From the NCBI RefSeq assembly GCF_958450345.1, contig NC_088784.1, positions 65,745,747-65,809,746 of the forward strand: DNA of 64,000 nt. Reading direction: 5' to 3'. This document shows positions 33,241 through 44,420 of this stretch, piece by piece (position 1 is the stretch's first letter; the number at the start of each line of letters is the position of its first letter). This DNA comes from Calliphora vicina. Its lineage: Eukaryota > Arthropoda > Insecta > Diptera > Calliphoridae. The notes below the pieces were generated by a model. The model was not told the origin of the DNA, searched no databases, and saw only the letters and a program-made list of their open reading frames with translations. Position numbers and translations under genes: made by a program.

Positions 33241-34239
33241 TACACGTACTTTTTTTCGGCGAAATAACGTCTGAAATGAATGATTTCGAAAAGATAATAT
33301 CCGAGATATTTTTGAAATCTAACGTGATTAAAAAAATTATAATTTGTTAGACCAATGATAAGTTTTGGCTGAAATAGTGTATATAAGTTATTTTTGACTC
33401 ACTCTTTATATCCACAAAATGCATCTTTCCACCATTTTTGTTCAATGTCGATATTATGTAGGTTAATGTGTTTATGTGTTCTTAGAGATGCACAGCTAAG
33501 CTTTTTGAAAAATGTATTACTGAATCTTTCGTTCATCAAGTATCATCCCTAATGATTTGTCAACACTGTATTCGCAAATGATCTTCAGCTATGACTAACA
33601 TTCTACAATTATCAACTTTGTTAATGAAGAATTCCCATCCGAAATATAATTATTTTTATATTTTTGGAAAGCGCTAGGCTAGGTCTTGAGAAAACATGCT
33701 ATTTATCTCTTAAAATTTCCGAGTTATAGGCATTTGAAAATTGAAATTTAAAAATTTTGCAATACCTCGCTCCGCTTTTTTTTAAAATATAGGCCGTATA
33801 TTTTTACCGAATGGACTCGAATTTATTTTGTTGGTAGACAACTAAATTACCAATAATAAGTAAAAGACTTCAGAGCAACATCAATTATGGATCCAAAAAT
33901 AAACGATTTTCAATTTAAAAAAATAGTAGATTTTTGCTATTTTTTGGGCGAAAAGGTTTTTTAAGAACATATACATACAAATTTTATGTTTTTCTGTAAG
34001 GTATCTTTACGGAGAACATTTCGATATAAAAGACATGTCCTAGTTTTTGAATGTATCGCCCCTATGCCCTTCGGAATTTGACCTATTTTTTTATCAAAAT
34101 TTAAATTTTGAGACAGATGTTCTAAAATCGCAAAGCTGGGATCAGAAAATGGAAAGTAGTTTTGGAAACCCTTGTGTGTTCCCTATTTATCTCTAAAGTA
34201 TTTTCCCAAATATACCAAAATCTCCTGAAAATATTCCGT
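33241..34239. other. Non-coding DNA, including a dispersed repeat at 33650-34000
   Basis: 33650-33990 is the inverted relative of 27480-27690. The remainder (33241-33650, 34000-34239) shows no recognised feature. Confidence 0.45.
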
Positions 34240-34252
34240 TTTACAAAACAAA

Positions 34253-34540
34253 TTGTCTCTGGATCATTCAAGGATCGAGATCTCTAGAAAGCCAAAAATG
34301 CATATTTCCAATTCAGATATTGAACGATTGCTTCTCGAAAAGAGAAAGCTTAGAAGAGAATGGCAACAAAATACATCACCTGCTGCAAAGCAGAGGCTGT
34401 CCATCGCTACTAGAAGACTGAAGAGAGCCCTTTGTTTAGAAGAGGATCGCAGAAACGAATGATACGTTGAGAGTTTGACGAATACTAAACATACGAACTT
34501 TTCTCACGTAACATCAAACCACCGGTAGAGGGAAAAACTC
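34253..34540 (+). pseudogene. LINE ORF2 linker between endonuclease and RT, frame-broken
   Basis: The frame from 34253 (no ATG needed) carries the lysine/arginine-rich linker EKRKLRREWQQNTSPAAKQR and stops at 34462, where an expected tryptophan codon reads TGA. Downstream the same frame gives ESLTNTKHTNFS, then the reading shifts to the frame of the 34543 ORF (PPVEGKTPLRKSDGNWAR). One nonsense change and one frameshift thus separate it from the long RT frame. Confidence 0.75.
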
Positions 34541-34542
34541 CG

Positions 34543-36072
34543 TTGAGAAAATCTGACGGTAATTGGGCAAGAAATGATAAGGACAAAGCATTAATTTTTG
34601 CCGAGCACCTACGTAATGTATTTAAGCCAAATCCACCCAACAATGATTTTGTACTGGAAAGTCCTCCTGTTCACGAGACAGCGGATGATCATATCACAGT
34701 AAGTCCCGAGGACGTTCGAAAAGTTATCAAAAATAACACAAATACAAAAAAATCTCCAGGATATGACAAAATTACGCCATCCATGATTAAAAACCTACCG
34801 AATATAGCTATAATCGTGCTATCTGTATTGTTTTCTGCGATCATTAGACTAGGCGTTTTCCCAACTAATTGGAAAATTGCTCAGATCATAATGATACCTA
34901 AACCAGGAAAAGATTTAACAATGCCGTCTTCATACAGACCTATAAGTCTACTGCCATGCATATCAAAGTTATTTGAGAAAGTATTGCAATGTAAAATTAT
35001 TCCATACTTAAATAACCAAAATATTATCCCAGTTCATCAAATTGGTTTTCGTGAACAACATGGAACCATTGAACAAGTTAATCGATTGACTGGAGAGATC
35101 AGAAAATCTTTTGAAAATAAAAAATACTGCTGTGCTATCTTTTTGGATATCGCCCAGGCCTTCGACAAGGTGTGGCATAAGGGGTTAATTCACAAAATTA
35201 AGTGTCTACTGCCACCAAGTACGCATCGATTGCTGGAGTCATACATATCAGACCGAGTTTTTAGAGTGAAATATTGCGATTATGTAACAGGAAATTATGA
35301 AATTAAAGCTGGTGTTCCACAGGGAAGTGTTCTCGGACCAACACTTTATTTGATATATACTTCTGACTTGCCTGTGTGTGATAGACTTACCATGTCAACA
35401 TTCGCTGATGATACGGCAATACTTAGCTCACATGCAGATCCGCAGGTAGCTTCTACGAAATTGGCAAATTATCTGAGACTCGTGGAGATATGGTTGAATA
35501 ACTGGAGAATACGAGTAAATGAACTCAAAAGTAAACACATCACATTTACTCTCAGAAGGGGTGATTGTCCACCTATCACACTAAATAACATAAACATTCC
35601 ACAGACAGATACTGTTACATATCTTGGTATTCACTTGGATAGACGACTTACTTGGCGTCGTCATATAGAAGCCAAGAGACTTCACATGAAGTTAAGAGCC
35701 TCTAGCCTTCACTGGTTACTAAATCACCAATCAAAATTAAGCCTTGACTATAAAGTCATCCTGTATAAATGTGTTTTAAAATCAATCTGGACATATGGAA
35801 TCCAATTGTGGGGAACGGCCAGTAATTCCAGTATTGAACTTATACAGAGGGCCCAATCGAGAATTCTTAGGATAATGACAGGTGCACCTTGGTACATAAG
35901 AAATGAGAACATCCATAGAGACCTACAAGTACCGTTAGTTAAAGATGAATTCAAGAATGTCCGTGAGAAATACGTCATGAAATTGTGGAACCACCCGAAC
36001 CCGCTTGCAAGACATCTCACACAGACCCAAACAAGATCAAGGCTTCGTAGAGCCGATCTACCACCTCGCTAA
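34543..36072 (+). CDS. Reverse transcriptase (ORF2 fragment) of a jockey-type LINE
   Basis: A 509-residue uninterrupted frame, the longest in the window. By family it encodes the enzyme that copies the element's RNA at a nicked genomic target. Motifs in order: SPGYDKITPSMIK (71-83), YRPISLLPCISKLFEKVL (131-148), QIGFREQHGTIEQV (166-179), CCAIFLDIAQAFDKVWHKGL (196-215, first catalytic Asp), GVPQGSVLGPTLY (257-269), FADD (287-290, the catalytic pair, usually F/YADD), then VTYLGIHLDRRLTWRRHIE (358-376) and the thumb/C-terminal region to residue 509. All RT catalytic residues are present. The natural protein begins upstream, so the ATG used here is only where this frame opens. Without the endonuclease and promoter it is unlikely to be autonomous. 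Confidence 0.92.
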   Translation: MRKSDGNWARNDKDKALIFAEHLRNVFKPNPPNNDFVLESPPVHETADDHITVSPEDVRKVIKNNTNTKKSPGYDKITPSMIKNLPNIAIIVLSVLFSAIIRLGVFPTNWKIAQIIMIPKPGKDLTMPSSYRPISLLPCISKLFEKVLQCKIIPYLNNQNIIPVHQIGFREQHGTIEQVNRLTGEIRKSFENKKYCCAIFLDIAQAFDKVWHKGLIHKIKCLLPPSTHRLLESYISDRVFRVKYCDYVTGNYEIKAGVPQGSVLGPTLYLIYTSDLPVCDRLTMSTFADDTAILSSHADPQVASTKLANYLRLVEIWLNNWRIRVNELKSKHITFTLRRGDCPPITLNNINIPQTDTVTYLGIHLDRRLTWRRHIEAKRLHMKLRASSLHWLLNHQSKLSLDYKVILYKCVLKSIWTYGIQLWGTASNSSIELIQRAQSRILRIMTGAPWYIRNENIHRDLQVPLVKDEFKNVREKYVMKLWNHPNPLARHLTQTQTRSRLRRADLPPR

Positions 36073-36205
36073 GATGTGGCCCATATGAACATCAACGCTC
36101 CCGTCAGAGAGCATTTAGTTTTAATTTTAGTTATAAGATTTTATTACTTATTGTCAGACCTAAGTAAGGCATATTCGATAAATAAATAAACGTTAAAAAA
36201 AAACT

Positions 36206-36637
36206 TACGGGATACCCTTTGACCTTTTTACAAGTTTTTTTACATTTTGTTAAATAGAATGACATTGGAATTTTAATTGAGTTTTGTTAATAAATAAAGA
36301 TTTTATTACATATTACACTTTTATTGAGTTTCTAAAACGAAAATTTGCATCAAAATTTTAATTGGATTGCAATATTAGGAGCACATTGATCCACATTTAT
36401 TCCGAATTAATTTTTTTGGTTCAGATAAGTTAATTTTTGGTTCTACAAAAAAAAATTCAAGTCAATATTTCAATTAGATTCAAAAATATGCCACTTTAAA
36501 ACTCCGTCCTTCAAAAATATTGCACTATCGCCGACCCTGGTGCTTTTGTAGGATCCATTTGAATAACTTAAATTCGAATACTTCTTGTCTACGCCCATGT
36601 CAAATTTTATCCAAAAAATTTCGATTTAGGCCCACTG
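36206..36637. other. Non-coding DNA between two LINE remnants
   Basis: AT-rich, with no recognised element end. Confidence 0.4.
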
Positions 36638-37442
36638 TGTGATGTTATTTATATTGATTTCAGTAAAGCCTTTGACAAAGTTAATCATAAACTTCTGCCA
36701 AAAAAAACTTGGATACAATGGGTTTCGACAATACTTATTTAAGCAGGTTAAAGTCATATCTTTTATACAGAACACAGTCCGTAAAATCTACAATTTATTC
36801 TACAATTTCGAGAAATATTTTGGTAAAATCCGGTGTTCCGCAGGGAAGTCACCTCGTCCCTATTTTGTTTTTATTTTTCAACAACGACTTGCCGATTTGC
36901 CTCAAACATTCACCAGATTCATCTTCAGAAGGATTTGGATAATTTTTTTAATAGGTGCAACCATAATTTAATGAAAATAAACCTAAAAAAATGCTAACAC
37001 ATGACTTTTTCGAGAATGTGTGATGTTTTTGATCTCTACTACATGGGTGTTATAAACTAGAGTCGGTAAAAGCAGTTATGGATCTTGGTATTTTGTTAGA
37101 TGAGAAATTAAACTTCATACAATATATTACGATGGTTGTTAACAAAGCTCGAGGAATCTTTGCTTTTATCAAACGATGGGAAAAATAATTGAATGATACC
37201 ATCATCACTTATAGATTATTTACGTGATTTGTAAAACCGATTTTTGAGTGTAGGTCAATTGTGTGGGACCCTTTTTATAATGTTTACATTGTTCTTATCG
37301 AATCTGTCCAAAAACAATTTTTGTTTTCCATCAAATTCTTCATGACTTTGATTTGACTGAAAAATAAACAGAAATGTTTTGTAGATTTCACTTCAAATGT
37401 TGATGTTATAAAACGTAATATTTTAAATTTAAAACTTGTATA
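36638..37442 (+). pseudogene. Dead LINE reverse transcriptase (different family)
   Basis: It starts with CDVIYIDFSKAFDKVNHKLL (RT motif with the first catalytic Asp). It shifts frame to GFDNTYLSRLKSYLLYRTQS and SGVPQGSHLVPILFLFFNND (36709-36942), then shifts again to VMDLGILLDEKLNFIQYITM, VNKARGIFAFIKRWEK and VWDPFYNVYIVLIESVQKQF (37078-37320). The FADD box is missing. DFSKAFDKVNH wording resembles I/jockey/CR1-like LINE pol proteins, distinct from the copy at 34543. At least three frameshifts and several stops are present. Confidence 0.85.
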
Positions 37443-38616
37443 ATTTAACACTCAGTCTGTAAGGATTATATCTATAGACTAAATTACATAAATAGAAATG
37501 AGGGTCATGATCTAATATGGACCGTTACTCCAAAAATATTGTCCGGTGATTTTTTATACCCACAATCAGAAAATATGAGGGGTATATTATATATGTACTT
37601 CTCATACGACCCATGTGAACATTTTTAAAAATAAAATTGATGAGCATTTAAGTTTTCCATTGTTTATTGAGAAGATTACATGACAGTCATACCGCCCAAT
37701 GACACCCTTAATAATTACAACAAATGTCTTGAAGATAAAGGAAAAAAAATAAACAGAATTGTAAAGTTAAAAAAAATAATAGAAGTAAAACTTGGCCTTT
37801 TTGAAAAAAATAAAAACTTGAAAAAAATAGCAACAAAAGAGGTTTTATGATGTTATGAAATATTTGTTTTTGCCCTCGAAACTTTAGAACATTGTTTAAG
37901 TTGCAAACAGAAAAGTTGTGTCTATGTCTTTTTTTTTTGCGCTCTGCTCTGCAGCCTGCAACTCTTAAGTCTTCCTCTGCTTGTCAAAGTTTGTCATCTG
38001 GTGAGTATTCTTCCTATTTTTTTTATGTTCTTTTAATATTTTCCATAAGTTTAACTTGCTTTTTTCCATTATTTTTTCCAAAGACCAAAAGTATATGAAA
38101 AATTTCTTTACTGAACTATAAAATTGTTTTATGTCTTGCGTTTTTTTCCCACACTATTTGACAGGGTTGAAAAATATGAACGTTAAAGTCTGTATGTGGG
38201 TTTGTAGTTAGTTGGAGTGCGGCTGGCTGGCTGGTTATACTCCTGACGATTTTATATGTTGCCAGTGAAGGCAACAGAATGGGTTAGAAATGATTAGTTT
38301 ATGTATATATTCAAAGATAAAACATTTCTTTTTTCTTTTCTTAAACTAAAAGTTTTATTTTTATAGTTTTACTTAAATATGGCATTATTGATCGCTCAAA
38401 TAGTAACTTGTGATATTAAACTTTATAAGTGGTTGGAATGTTTTTCTTTTGCTTTTTATCCGGAATATATAATGAATGTCAGTTGTTGAGAGTTTTTCTT
38501 ATGTTTGTTTGCATAGGTTTATGTTTGGTGTGAATGTTTGCAATATTGATTAAATTTTATGAGGAAATAATTTTTTCGCATTGGAAAAGTGTCAGATAAA
38601 AAATCTGCAATATATA
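37443..38616. other. Apparently low-copy DNA with intron-like character
   Basis: No match to the repeat families was found. Long T-rich tracts, a candidate small exon (37955-38000) and a short hairpin, gttgccagtgaaggcaac (38259-38276), are present. It could be part of a host intron. Confidence 0.4.
37955..38000 (+). other. Candidate 46-bp exon
   Basis: It is preceded by a strong polypyrimidine tract and AG (tttttttttgcgctctgctctgcag, ending 37954) and followed by a consensus donor, ctg/gtgagt, at 38000/38001. The enclosed 46 bp are open in a frame reading PATLKSSSACQSLSS. Base composition is richer in GC than the surroundings. No protein family is recognised; chance cannot be excluded. Confidence 0.25.
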
Positions 38617-39163
38617 TACACTCAGGTCTCGTTTTATGCGGATTAAAATTTATGCGGTTTTTAAATTCACAATTTGTTTTTTGGAATTTTAACAGATTCT
38701 AAAATTTTAGATGTTTTTTTTTAAATTCTAGTGATGAAAATGATATTTTACAATATGATTATATCATCTAGTGATGAAAATGACGTTGAACCAATTCCTA
38801 AACTATGCCGACAATTATTCAGTCATTCAGATTGATCATACGTATTTACAGAATTTCCTTAAAAAATGTTTTAGCTTATTTTTTGATAATTTTCTGTTTT
38901 TTCTGTTATTAATGAATTAATATTATATTTTTGTTTATTTTTTGTTTTTACTGTTTAAGTAAATGAAATAAATATATCTTTGTTGATTTTTTTTATGCAA
39001 TTTTGCTATGGATTTTTAATTACAATTTTAATTTATACGGTTTTTCAGAATTTTGGAACGAATCATTAGTTTTTATATGACGCTAGAGTATCGCTTTATG
39101 CGAATTCAATTTATGCGATTTTTTTTGGAATGCATCTATCGCATAAAACGAGACCTGAGTGTA
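38617..39163. mobile_element. Pogo/Tigger-like non-autonomous TIR element
   Basis: The element is 38619-39161 (543 bp), with TA on both sides (38617-38618, 39162-39163). The ends are cactcaggtctcgttttatg and a perfect 22-bp complement ending acgagacctgagtg. The 'tctcgttttatgcg' terminus resembles Tigger/pogo ends (which carry cctcgttttattgcg). A degraded coding trace at about 38765-38830 reads SSDENDVEPIPKLC, compatible with a pogo transposase C-terminus. Secondary copies of tttatgcgg/tttatgcga lie just inside both ends. Confidence 0.85.
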
Positions 39164-39529
39164 CATATCTTATTCTTGTGGTTTTTATTTAAGCTGGAAT
39201 TTCGGGGGAAATTGAATTACAACTATTTTTGCTGTGATGAAATTTTTGTTTCCATCCGGGGTATGCTTAGCTGACCTTTGAAGAACCTGGGCAGTTCTTC
39301 AAAGGCCGCTTCGGATCTCTGTCGGCTAACGACTTATTATAACGTAAATACAACGGATACAATCCAATGAGACGAATTCATTGGATCTATAAGTTAGGAC
39401 TAGCTACTGAGTATAATCCGACGAGATAAATGCTTCTGCTCTCGGTAGGCTAACGACTAATAAAGGAAATATCCACCGACGTCGGAACATTAGTTGTTAA
39501 GTTGTCAAATAAAGGAAAATCTACGGCTG
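39164..39529. other. GC-richer block with perfect hairpins and direct repeats, unrecognised
   Basis: It contains a 12-bp perfect stem, cctttgaagaac (39275-39286) / gttcttcaaagg (39294-39305), and a 9-bp stem, atccaatga (39362-39370) / tcattggat (39378-39386). A direct repeat, ctc(t/g)gt(c/a)ggctaacgact, occurs near 39318 and 39440. Composition differs from the surroundings. No class is assigned. Confidence 0.45.
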
Positions 39530-40403
39530 GATTAGGGGAAATCGTTAGTTTCAAAATCTTTAGTCCAAACTATCCTTAGGAAATGTAAAAGGTTTGAAAG
39601 ATATGAAAATTTGCCACGAACAGTTTGATGAAATACTAAGGCATATAATTTTAAGAGAAGTCCTAGAAATTCCAAATAAACCTTAAAGCTACCGTAAAAC
39701 ATTCGGTGAGACTGTATGTCAGCTGTAGGAACTGGGAATCTTGCATTCATTGAAAGTACAATGAACAGACGAGACTGCTTACAAATTTTAAAGGACAATT
39801 TCAATGTAATTGCTGAACATTTAGGTATTGTAACTGCAAGTGTTTATCAGCAAGGCAATGTCCCAAATATCACCGGAAATTTTAAGGAGTGGCTATTGTA
39901 TAACGAGCCTAAGCAATCTGAAAACCTTAAGTTTATTGAGAACCTGTGGGAAATTTTAGACCGGGATATTAGAAAACGAAGCATTTCATCGAAGGACAAA
40001 CTCCGAACAGTTTTAACGGAAGAGTGGGGCCAAATTACTTAAGACGAAACTGAATCTCTTGTAATAAACTCCATAGAAAGGTGACTAGAGGAAGTAATTA
40101 AGCTGAATGGAAGACCAAAAAAATATTAACTTTTTATTATCGGATTTTGGTAATATAAAGTAGAGCGTTATCAATCAACTGTATACTACTGTTGTTTTTA
40201 GATAGTTGTTTCTTTCATTTCTTTTTTCCATACTTTTTTCACGAAATCAATCAATTTTTATTTTCATACTTTTTTAAAATAATAAAATATTAAACTCTAA
40301 GTTTAATTTTAAGTTTATTAAAAATTATTTCTTTCCCTAATTAAAATATTTAGCTTCATAGATGAAAATGCGTGTTGTATACTTAATTTTGATTCTGACT
40401 GTA
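39530..40403 (+). pseudogene. Tc1-family transposon remnant with transposase and right terminus
   Basis: From about 39540, a degraded helix-turn-helix region reads LVQTILRKCKRFERYENLPR. The frame at 39716-40042 then carries AVGTGNLAFIESTMNRRDCL, a degraded second-Asp region (YQQGNVPNIT where YQDNDPKHT is usual) and ENLWEILDRDIRKRSISSKD, containing the region of the final Glu. The right end at 40401 reads inward cagtcagaatcaaaattaag and is followed by TA (40402-40403). The left terminus was not found. The central catalytic domain is largely deleted. It is the same subfamily as the fragment at 3696-3839. Confidence 0.8.
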
Positions 40404-40439
40404 TATAAAAAATGAATGATTGTTAGCGTATTTGTACTT

Positions 40440-40765
40440 TACAGGAGGCTAAACCGCTAAGAATTACTTGAATACACCACGACTTTGTAATGCTACTCGA
40501 CTTACAGTAAAGAAATTAATGAACAATCTAATCGAGGCGACCATTATAACTGGGGAGTATAAAGGGAAAGATGTATTGCTGCCACGTGTTCCGATGATAA
40601 CTTCGGAAATGCCATTTGATTTTAAGCGATTGATAAAGCTCATGGTCAGTGTTTGCAAGTTTGTGGAATAAATCGTAATCAGTTGGAAAACCCACATACT
40701 TATAGGTCTACGCACCAGATGGAAAAACAAAAAATATTGTATATCCTAAGGCATTAGAACAACAA
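40440..40765 (+). pseudogene. Helitron helicase (PIF1-like) C-terminal fragment
   Basis: The frame from about 40468 reads NTPRLCNATRLTVKKLMNNL, then IEATIITGEYKGKDVLLPRV, then PMITSEMPFDFKRL. After a frame change it gives AHGQCLQVCGINRNQLENPH, then KTKNIVYPKALE. This is the standard C-terminal order of Helitron Rep/helicase proteins. The kSqGQ and SHGQLYVACSRV motifs are damaged or missing. About 95 residues remain out of a protein of well over 1,000. Confidence 0.85.
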
Positions 40766-40769
40766 ACAA

Positions 40770-41605
40770 CACTGTCCAACATAATTTTTGGAACAGAATA
40801 TCGATATCTGAGATAATTGTTATTTTCAGAGTTATATTATGGAATTTTATGGGGATAATTTTTGTGGAAGATCTTAACCCTCTATCTCCTCTCTTTAGGG
40901 GTCAATTTACCATTTCTTCGAGAAAATCAAAAAAATTCTTTTCAAATGGACATTTAAAGATTAAAATATTCTACGAAATTTTTTGCCGAAAAATTTCAGT
41001 GGGGGTCACCAAATATACAAAAATTGTAAATAAAGCCCTTCACATTTAACTAGCAAAACTAATTACAAAACTACAGTAAAAAAATATCTCCAAAAATCCA
41101 AGTATGATCGGAATGAGCTGAAATTTCAAATAGAAATAGTCCTTAAGAGATCTATGAAAAACATGCATACTTATGTAAGTTATCTCTTTCAGTTTAAGAA
41201 ATATTTAGGTTTATTTATTTTTTAATTCTGCTCGATTTTTTTTGGTTTTTTAGATATGGCGGCCCTATCTAAATATCCATTTTGGAAGAACCTTTTTTGA
41301 TTTTCTCGAAAAAGGGTTAAATTGACCCCTAAAGAGAGGATATAGTGGGTTAAGATCTTCCATATATATGATCAAAATTCCACAATATAACTCTAACAAT
41401 AAGATTTCTCTCAGATATTAACTTACAACATTTTTTTCAGTTAGTATAATGCTACCATCGATCAAAAAATAAAAACTTTGAACCACTGTAAAAATAAATT
41501 CTGACCAGCTGGACTATAAGTTTATTTTACAAAAATGATATACTCAACATGCCCTTTCAGAATTATAGGGTTGCTATTCTGTTCCAAAAATTCTGTTGGA
41601 CAGTG
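40770..41605. mobile_element. Foldback element X (CACTGTCCAACA termini)
   Basis: Ends: cactgtccaacataattttt and ...aaaaattctgttggacagtg. The arms match again internally: gaagatcttaaccctctatc and ctctctttaggggtcaattt (40867-40910) against the complements at about 41320-41365. The right arm has about 180 bp not present in the left. The centre (41107-41275) holds a module also found in FB3 and FB5. It lies directly after the Helitron fragment. The target duplication is unclear. It is non-coding. Confidence 0.75.
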
Positions 41606-44199
41606 TAATTAATACAAAATTGTATGTACTAAATATTAAATACAAATATTTTTTGTTTTAAACTTTTCTATTTTATTACAAATCACATTAAGGTTAGAAA
41701 ATAAGAAATAAATAATGCACATACTTTTTATTACATTAGAAACGAATTTTAGATATACTAAATATATTGTAAATAAAGCCACTTTTTGCTCTTAAAAATA
41801 TGGATAATTTTGCAGTCCTTTTTCTTTTGCGTCTCATTGTTGCATTGGTTTAATGATTGACGTCTTGGAAAAATCGTAACTCCAAGTTTTTGCATTGGCC
41901 ACGTGCCTTTATTTTAATATCTTATATGTATTTTATGCTTTAAAATATGGTGGAGTAAAAATAAAGACGATCCAGATATTTCCGTCCGTCCGTCTGTCTG
42001 ACTTTTGAAAACACGGTAGAGTTTAACCGAAAGGAGTTAGCTAGTATTCCCCAAATACTTTCTGTTGGTAAGGTTTGTTATGTATTGAAAATGGGAATAA
42101 TCGGTCTATGATTTCACCTAACCCGAATACAAATGTCTCCCCGGAATACTGTATGTCGAAATTTGTCCGTAGTTCCCATTCAAAGGCTTACCTCAGAAAA
42201 TGTCTAGAACAGCATTGAAATTTTGTCAATATATTGTTGATGATGTGAACTTTTATAATTTAAGATGCGTTGACTTAAACAATTTGTCAATTCACAAGGT
42301 CCCCTATCATGTCATATTGTCATAATGTCCTAATATTTCATGACTCTGCGGCTCCTCTTAACCGACTCTTAGGCATTCGGCGCAGGTCTCTGCTAGTTTG
42401 TTATGATAACACAATAAAGATAGCATACAGAGTAGTATTATTTTAGGATATTTTTTGCTTAAAAGGCAATAACAAAATGTTTAAACCATTGTGAAATATT
42501 AGGTCATTTTCTCCACCATTTTGGATTTTGCTCCTATGCTTGTGTGCTATTGATTTGATTTTAAAACAACTGCATATATTTAAATACATATATTACTTTG
42601 TATTCTCCAAAGCTTTCAACTTTTTTATTAAATTTTATAAGTATATGTAGCTTTCTTTTACAAGTTTATTGTAAACTTTTTTAAAGATAAAGAAAAAAAT
42701 ATATTATCGCTAAAAATTTCTACATCCTGCATTTTTTCCTGTTCTCAAAAAAAAAATTCACAAAAAACTACAATGAAAAGAAGGAAAATAAAAACCTGAA
42801 AATCAACAACTTTTAGCGGCGTCATAACTTTCCTTATTTTTTTTTCCAACTGTGAATCAAACTGGCTGCTTTATAAAACCACGTTGTAATCATTTCTTTT
42901 TCATCTTTTCTTTTTTTGTTGTATTTATTGTTGCTGCAAACATTTTTGGCAACAACAAAACTTGCAGACAATTTATAACATTTTCAAGACAGGACACAAA
43001 ATGTAGAGGAAGAATAATAATATTTCGTTTTGTTCAAATAATTGTAGGAAACCTTTAGTTCCTCTGCCACTGTTAGTGGCTACTGCATGCTGCCCGCTAC
43101 CAATTTCTATTAAAGACAAAGATTTGATTTTGTTAAAGAAGAGAATGTCGCTGCATATTAGTTCCCAATTGGTTGGATGTGTTGGTTTGCACAGAGTGTT
43201 TTCTTGTGATAGGAAAAGTGAAAGAATAAAAGAAAAAAAAAGAAAATAAAAACTAAAGCTTATTTAAACCTTCAAATACCAACATACTTTTTAACACCCA
43301 AGATTACTTCCTGACGCTCTTTTCTCACACTCCCTTTGAATTATTTTCGTGTGAGTGTAAATCATTATTGTTACATTTGCTGTGTATTTGTGAGTGTTTA
43401 AGTAGTTCTGCGGTTCTGATAGTCACAATGTAACCCCTTTTCAATAGTACAATACTTCATCTATAATATTGAGTACTTGGTTGACTGCAAGCTAGGTTTG
43501 AGTGTTTCGACATCTACATGTACCTTCTCTAGTGGCAATGGAACCGACAAAGAACTGGTTTCGTGGTTGGTTCTTCGGAGTAGTAACTGATGCTAGTTCT
43601 TATGCCTTATTTGAAAGGTATCATTAACATATTTTTTGCTATTTTATATAAATATATTGCAGAGAAGAAAATGAAATTTTTCACTCGTTGTTCAAATTAT
43701 AAACAGACTTTGAAAATGCTAAGAATTAGCCTCCATATAAATCTCTTCCCGAAATATGGTGCTATAAATGGCTGTAGAATTGCAGTATCCATACAAAATT
43801 TGGCAGAAATAAGAGAAATTACAAGACACAATTTTTTGTATATCGGCCTATCAAATATACCTATATTAAGTTCATTTCAAAAAATCACTTAGATACGCAT
43901 AAATATCTTATAAATATCGTTATCAAGTACAAATTTACCGAAATTAGTTTCGGGTAGGCTATCGCGATAGATCGATATATTGGTACATAATTACACATAC
44001 CTCTTATATAATGCACACAATTGGAAAATTCATTAAACGCGAATATATCTCGAAATTATCTGGTTAACCATAAAGAATAAAAAGACAAACTCTATAAAAA
44101 TGGTAAGAATCTGTAGTTATTACAATTATTAAAATAAGATATCTTCTGCGTAATCTAGTCTAACAAGATATGAAATACTGTAATACAACTTAAAGAAAT
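41606..44199. other. Mostly low-copy non-coding DNA with two R fragments
   Basis: Repeat R words occur at about 41940-42230 (cgtccgtccgtctgtctgac, ctccccggaat) and 43710-43960 (agcctccatataaatctctt). 42600-43700 has T-rich and A-rich tracts and no repeat match that I can see. The frame at 42852-43058 is not recognised. Confidence 0.45.
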
Positions 44200-44420
44200 A
44201 AGAAAGTATAGTCGGTCAAGCTCGACCATATGATACCCTACATCGAGTATGTATATGATTTTTCTTTTTTTCTTGTTTATACTTTTAAAATGTATATAGG
44301 ATCTATGATTAATTATGGACTGATCGCCATAATATAGGCGGCATGACTTCTGTGTATATGAAACCTATTTGTGTTGAATTTTATTTGGATAACAAATCTA
44401 TATGTACTTGTACGACTAAT
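44200..44420 (+). repeat. Dispersed repeat R, left flank of FB3
   Basis: ataagaaagtatagtcggtc opens with the terminal palindrome (44211-44226, one mismatch). Then gatctatgattaattatgga and gtgttgaattttatttggat follow. It is cut by the start of FB3. Confidence 0.7.

Larger units (their letters stand above)
34240..36205 (+). mobile_element. 5'-truncated jockey-type LINE
   Basis: Coding sequence starts abruptly near 34253 with LSLDHSRIEI, which corresponds to the end of the endonuclease domain (S.DH motif), so ORF1 and most of the endonuclease are missing. It ends after the reverse transcriptase gene with about 130 bp of 3' UTR and an A-rich tail (taaataaataaacgttaaaaaaaaa, about 36179-36205), as expected for target-primed reverse transcription. 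No clear flanking duplication was found. The long intact frame makes it the youngest LINE in the window. Confidence 0.88.

Noticed and set aside
35748..36020. 90-codon reverse-strand frame within the LINE RT gene
   Set aside because: Shadow of the real plus-strand RT coding frame.
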